Assembly: GCA_964225135.1 (NCBI GenBank)
Contig: CAXQNQ010000290.1
Coordinates: 1 to 17,318, forward strand
Length of the DNA stretch: 17,318 bases
Direction of reading: 5' to 3'
Source of the DNA: AM-2324 sp964225135
GTDB taxonomy: Bacteria; Bacteroidota; Bacteroidia; Chitinophagales; Saprospiraceae
Below the pieces are notes generated by a model that was not told where the DNA came from, ran no database searches, and was given only the letters and a program-made list of their open reading frames with translations. A program made the position numbers and the translations under genes. Shown here piece after piece: positions 14,078 through 17,318 of the stretch. Position 1 is the first letter of the stretch, and each line of letters starts with the position of its first letter.

Positions 14078-15304
14078 ATGCGCTTAGTTTTTAAGATTGC
14101 TCGCAGATATCTTTTTTCTCGAAAATACTCGAATGCTATTCATTTGATAACGGGTATATCCATTTTGGGAATGACTATTGGTACAGCTGCCTTGGTGTTA
14201 ATCATGTCTGTATTTAATGGCTTTGAGGATCTTTTAAAAAGCCTGTATAGTAATTTCAATCCAGATATTCGTATCGAAGCTGCACGAGGTAAGTATTTCC
14301 AAGTAAACGATTCGTTGGAACTTGATTTACAGGCTATTGAGGGAATAGATGAAGTAGCTAAGAGTATTGAGTTTGTCTCTATTTTTGAATATGATGACAG
14401 CCAAGATATTGGCATGTTAAAGGGCGTTAGCGCTAATTATAATTTGGTTAGTGGTATTGATACTATGATCCGAACAGGGGATTATTTTTTTGAAAAAGAT
14501 GGGCTAGATTATTTGGTGTTAGGTTATGGTATGGGCTACAAATTGGATGTCTATGTGGAGAACCAATTGAGTAATCGAATGAACATTTACGCTCCTAGGA
14601 ATAACAAAGGATCAATCATGAGCAGACCATATAAGATGAAGTCTGCTCTTCCCGCTGGAAAGTTTGCGGTACAGGAAGAATATGACAATAGGTATATTCT
14701 CTCTTCCTTGAAGTATGCACAATCTTTATCGGGTAAAAAGAACCAATTAAGTGCTTATGAAATAAGTTTAAAACCGGGGTATAGTTTTGATGATGTGGAA
14801 GCGGAAGTTTATGCTTTATTAGGGGCGGATTATGTAGTTAAGAATAGGTTCGAGCAACAGGCGGCGTATTTGAGGATTATGAATATTGAAAAGTTATTGG
14901 GATTTGCTTTGCTGAGTTTAACCTTGGTTCTAGTAGCGTTTAATATGGTAGGTGCATTATTGATGATTGTTTTGGCTAAGCGAAAGGATATTGCAGTGTT
15001 GAAATCTATGGGTGCAACGGATCAAACGATTTGGCGCATATTCTTGATGGAGGGCGTATTGATGAGTGCTATTGGATTAATAGTAGGATTAGTTTTAGCT
15101 ATTGGAATATTTGTGGTGCACAAACAATTACCACATGGGCTGATTTCCTTAGCTCAAGGTTTTGTACAACCAGCTTATCCAGCTAGTTTAAGGATAGGAG
15201 ATTTGATTATGGTATCAATAACAGTTCTGTTTATAGGGGGGTTGTCTGGAATAATACCGGCTAATAAGGCGAGAAAGATTTCAGCAACTTTTTCTGAATT
15301 ATAA
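14078..15304 (+). CDS. LolC/LolE-like FtsX-family ABC permease
   Basis: This 408-residue permease has the MacB/FtsX layout of the lipoprotein-releasing LolC/LolE family. A first membrane segment at about 22-46 (IHLITGISILGMTIGTAALV) is followed by a large periplasmic domain (about 48-265). Three more segments follow at about 272-300, 318-348 and 372-395. The cytoplasmic coupling stretch LAKRKDIAVLKSMGATDQTI and the terminal IGGLSGIIPANKARKI are typical. No LolD-type ATPase is encoded beside it, so the ATPase must be elsewhere. It would help extract lipoproteins from the inner membrane, which fits the two lipoprotein genes downstream, though that link is inference. A general efflux or stress FtsX-like role is the alternative. 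Its ATG lies 5 bases after the preceding stop codon. Confidence 0.88.
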   Translation: MRLVFKIARRYLFSRKYSNAIHLITGISILGMTIGTAALVLIMSVFNGFEDLLKSLYSNFNPDIRIEAARGKYFQVNDSLELDLQAIEGIDEVAKSIEFVSIFEYDDSQDIGMLKGVSANYNLVSGIDTMIRTGDYFFEKDGLDYLVLGYGMGYKLDVYVENQLSNRMNIYAPRNNKGSIMSRPYKMKSALPAGKFAVQEEYDNRYILSSLKYAQSLSGKKNQLSAYEISLKPGYSFDDVEAEVYALLGADYVVKNRFEQQAAYLRIMNIEKLLGFALLSLTLVLVAFNMVGALLMIVLAKRKDIAVLKSMGATDQTIWRIFLMEGVLMSAIGLIVGLVLAIGIFVVHKQLPHGLISLAQGFVQPAYPASLRIGDLIMVSITVLFIGGLSGIIPANKARKISATFSEL

Positions 15305-15316
15305 TATGTAAGGATT

Positions 15317-15676
15317 ATGGAGGCTTGGGAATTAGAGTTTGACTGGTTGCGTATCAGGCATTACGTAAAGGATAGCATTAGAGGAGAGGTTTTACCTGAT
15401 CTAAACGCTATATTGTTTTTGATTGGCATTCAGGAATTAGGTCAGTTGAGATCTGACTTTTCTAAAGAAGAAAAACAAGACCTGATGCATATAGCCGTTT
15501 GTAGGTTGATGAGTATGGACGGGGTATATTCCTTTGAAGGGATTGATGAGGAGGGTTGGCCACATTGGAATCAAGTAAAAACTATTAGTAAGAAAGGTGA
15601 AGCTGAACAAGAGCAATACCTTAAATCTTTGGTAATAAGATATTTTGATGCACTAAATAAGGAAGGAAATGAATAA
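15317..15676 (+). CDS. Small cytoplasmic protein of unknown function with a GWPHW motif
   Basis: This 119-residue protein is unrecognised by function. It appears soluble and mostly helical, with no signal peptide or membrane span. Notable stretches are EFDWLRIRHYVKD near the N terminus, the hydrophobic DLNAILFLIGIQELGQ (about 28-43), KQDLMHIAVCRLMS (about 53-66) and DEEGWPHWNQVK (about 77-88). The regular hydrophobic spacing and the invariant-looking WPHW suggest a conserved family rather than a chance frame. The gene starts 12 bases after the permease gene and its last 8 bases overlap the next gene. A purine-rich TAAGGA at 15309-15314 is close to the ATG. The gene is clearly part of the envelope operon, but its own role cannot be stated. 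Confidence 0.82.
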   Translation: MEAWELEFDWLRIRHYVKDSIRGEVLPDLNAILFLIGIQELGQLRSDFSKEEKQDLMHIAVCRLMSMDGVYSFEGIDEEGWPHWNQVKTISKKGEAEQEQYLKSLVIRYFDALNKEGNE

Positions 15677-16331
15677 AGTTTTATTAGTTATTACAGGCTT
15701 TTTATTGATGTTCTCTGCTTGTACAAGCGACAAAGGACCGAAGCAATTTGTAGTTGAAACAGACTTGGGTAATATGACTTTTGAGTTGTTTGATGAAACA
15801 CCAGGTCATAGAGATAATTTTATCAAACTAGCTGAAGCCGGTTTTTACGATGGCACACTTTTTCATAGGGTTATGAACAACTTTATGATTCAAGGTGGCG
15901 ATCCTGATTCTAGGGGAGCTGCTCCAAGTATGCGATTAGGTATGGGTGGTCCTGGATATACTATTCCTGCGGAGATTCTCCCTCAATTTATCCATATAAA
16001 AGGTATGTTAGCAGCGGCTAGAAGGCCAGATGCGGTTAATCCTGATAAGCAAAGTTCAGGTTCTCAGTTCTATATTGTTCATGGAGCACCTGTGAATCCA
16101 CAAATGTTAGAAATGTTTAATAATCAGCGTGCTGGGAAATTCACCTATACTGCAGAACAAATGGCAGAGTATGCAGCAACGCAGGGTACACCTAATTTAG
16201 ATGGAGATTATACTATTTTTGGACAAATGATAGATGGATTTGAGGTGTTGGATGCTATTGCGGCTATGCAAGTGGATCGAGCAAATAGACCACTACAGGA
16301 TGTAGCTATGAAGGTTAAACTTTTAAATTAA
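15669..16331 (+). CDS. Cyclophilin-type peptidyl-prolyl isomerase lipoprotein
   Basis: This 220-residue cyclophilin catalyses cis-trans isomerisation of proline bonds during folding of exported proteins. The N terminus is a lipoprotein signal with lipobox FSAC and acylated C18, so the enzyme is membrane-anchored outside the cytoplasm. The cyclophilin core shows LFHRVMNNFMIQGGDP (64-79, with catalytic R67 and binding residues F72 and Q75), LGMGGPGYTIP (90-100) and SSGSQFYIVHG (129-139). The stretch after that, about 140-185, is a loop longer than in small PpiB proteins, as is usual in Bacteroidota. The ATG overlaps the preceding gene by 8 bases, and the stop codon overlaps the next ATG by one base (TAATG). 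It is a close relative of the following gene, so the pair probably arose by tandem duplication. Confidence 0.93.
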   Translation: MNKVLLVITGFLLMFSACTSDKGPKQFVVETDLGNMTFELFDETPGHRDNFIKLAEAGFYDGTLFHRVMNNFMIQGGDPDSRGAAPSMRLGMGGPGYTIPAEILPQFIHIKGMLAAARRPDAVNPDKQSSGSQFYIVHGAPVNPQMLEMFNNQRAGKFTYTAEQMAEYAATQGTPNLDGDYTIFGQMIDGFEVLDAIAAMQVDRANRPLQDVAMKVKLLN

Positions 16332-17218
16332 TGATTGGCAGAATTTTATTGTGGAGTTTTTTGATTGGGGTGTTAGCTAGTTGTGCTAGGCCTGTGGCAC
16401 AGTTTACTTACGAAGAGCGTTCTTATCAAGTTTTTGATTCAATTTCGTTCAATAATTTATCCGCTGATGCGGAATTGTTCAAGTGGGATTTTGGTGATGG
16501 TGATACATCTAGCCTAGCCTTCCCTACACATCAATTTTATCGATCTGGTAATTACGAGGTTACTTTATATGCGAGTAAAGGTGCTTATACTGATACCATC
16601 CAGAAACGAATTTTGGTTCGAGCTTCTGACCATTGTTTAGTGGAATTAGAAACCAGTCTTGGAACGATGGTCTTGGAATTATATGAAGATACTCCAATTC
16701 ATTTAGAGAACTTTTCTAAGCTCGTTGAAGGGGCTTATTATGATGGCTTATTGTTCCATAGGGTAATTGAAGGATTTATGATTCAGGGTGGCGATCCTAA
16801 TTCTAGAAATGCACAAAGTGGATCTGCATTAGGAATGGGGGGCCCAGGGTATACTATCCCAAATGAGATAGATGCAGGACATATTCATTTGAATGGTGCA
16901 TTAGCAGCTGCACGAACCGGGGATGAGGTGAATCCTAATAGAGAAAGTTCGGGTTCGCAGTTCTACATTGTACATGGTTCAAAGCTCAATGAAGATATGC
17001 TAGAGAGTATACAAGCGCGAAATGGCATGAACTATAGTCCAGAACAGCGAGAAGCATATTTAGAATATGGCGGCACTCCTTTCTTAGACGGTCAATACAC
17101 GGTATTTGGTCGTGTGATTAGCGGACTAGATGTTATTGAGGCCATTGCCTCTGTTCAAAAAGATCCGAATAATCGTCCAATGGAAGATATAGCAATGAAA
17201 ATGCGATTTATTGATTAA
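16331..17218 (+). CDS. PKD-domain cyclophilin-type peptidyl-prolyl isomerase lipoprotein
   Basis: This 295-residue lipoprotein has a lipobox LASC with acylated C18. A PKD domain (about 22-97) follows, recognised by FKWDFGDGDTSS (50-61) and GNYEVTLYA (73-81). A cyclophilin domain then runs from about 102 to 295. The isomerase core repeats that of the preceding gene: LFHRVIEGFMIQGGDP (141-156, with R144, F149 and Q152), LGMGGPGYTIP and SSGSQFYIVHG, so the active site looks complete. The PKD domain is the main difference from its neighbour and is usually a binding or spacer module in extracellular Bacteroidota proteins; here it may tether or recruit substrates, which is inference. It is translationally coupled to the upstream gene through TAATG and is the last gene before a strong terminator. 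Confidence 0.93.
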   Translation: MIGRILLWSFLIGVLASCARPVAQFTYEERSYQVFDSISFNNLSADAELFKWDFGDGDTSSLAFPTHQFYRSGNYEVTLYASKGAYTDTIQKRILVRASDHCLVELETSLGTMVLELYEDTPIHLENFSKLVEGAYYDGLLFHRVIEGFMIQGGDPNSRNAQSGSALGMGGPGYTIPNEIDAGHIHLNGALAAARTGDEVNPNRESSGSQFYIVHGSKLNEDMLESIQARNGMNYSPEQREAYLEYGGTPFLDGQYTVFGRVISGLDVIEAIASVQKDPNNRPMEDIAMKMRFID

Positions 17219-17221
17219 TAA

Positions 17222-17276
17222 AGTATCAGGTATTCCAACACATTATATGGTTTGGAATACCTGTACTAGGGTTTTT
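17222..17276 (+). terminator. Strong hairpin terminator ending the seven-gene operon
   Basis: CAGGTATTCCAA (17227-17238) pairs with TTGGAATACCTG (17252-17263) around a 13-base loop. AGTA/TACT (17222-17225 with 17264-17267) extends the stem past one bulged T, giving 16 base pairs. A TTTTT run follows at 17272-17276, four bases beyond the stem. It starts 4 bases after the last stop codon. The remaining 42 bases of the window show no gene. Confidence 0.7.
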
Positions 17277-17318
17277 AAATCACTGTCATTTATAAGTTTC
17301 GGAAGAAAGCTATAAATC

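Noticed and set aside
1..17318. Search for mobile elements, CRISPR arrays, toxin-antitoxin pairs, defence genes, tRNA or rRNA
   Set aside because: No transposase, integrase, direct-repeat array or RNA gene was seen by reading; base composition and gene style are even across the window.

Overview
The window is a chromosomal stretch of a Bacteroidota bacterium. The sequence is AT-rich, and two intergenic sites match the Bacteroidota promoter form TTG-N19..21-TAnnTTTG. The gene families also fit that phylum: a bacterial GH3-type adenylating enzyme, a RecO without a zinc finger, a glycoside hydrolase family 3/beta-lactamase fusion, a PKD-cyclophilin lipoprotein and a stand-alone LolE-like permease. 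I cannot place it below phylum. No tRNA, rRNA, CRISPR array, insertion sequence or phage gene was seen. This looks like ordinary core and envelope gene territory rather than a mobile island.

Left part (1-4860). The window opens inside uvrA (only the C-terminal 234 residues are present). It continues with a GH3-family acyl-adenylating enzyme, which appears to start at TTG, and a 113-residue unknown protein one base downstream of it. A minus-strand gene for an exported protein of unknown function follows, with its own hairpin terminator at 2688-2712. recO then runs on the plus strand from a good promoter at 3473-3502. recO meets a minus-strand HD-domain phosphohydrolase gene tail to tail, and their stop codons overlap.

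Middle part (4858-8214). A 318-base intergenic region lies between the divergent HD and comF genes. It holds a consensus promoter for the HD gene, a perfect 14-bp palindrome in the promoter spacer and several further inverted repeats. comF (phosphoribosyltransferase-like) converges on a two-gene ABC exporter operon of NatA/NatB type. The divergent gap upstream of that operon (8105-8214) carries a perfect 18-bp palindrome.

Right part (8215-17318). Seven plus-strand genes are packed with gaps of 32, 0, 5 and 12 bases, then overlaps of 8 bases and 1 base, and they end at a strong hairpin. In order they encode a diacylglycerol-kinase-family lipid kinase, a TMTC-like GT-C membrane glycosyltransferase with TPRs, an exported beta-N-acetylglucosaminidase/beta-lactamase fusion, a LolC/LolE-FtsX family permease, a small conserved-looking unknown protein and two cyclophilin lipoproteins, the second with a PKD domain. 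Most of the products act at the membrane or beyond it: lipid phosphorylation, protein glycosylation, wall turnover, lipoprotein release and protein folding. The set reads as an envelope-biogenesis operon. A shared pathway is my inference; only the packing is seen.

I did not find a clearly new defence, mobile or biosynthetic system. The best leads are the GH3 enzyme with its tightly coupled small partner, the unknown protein inside the envelope operon, and the palindromic promoter regions.
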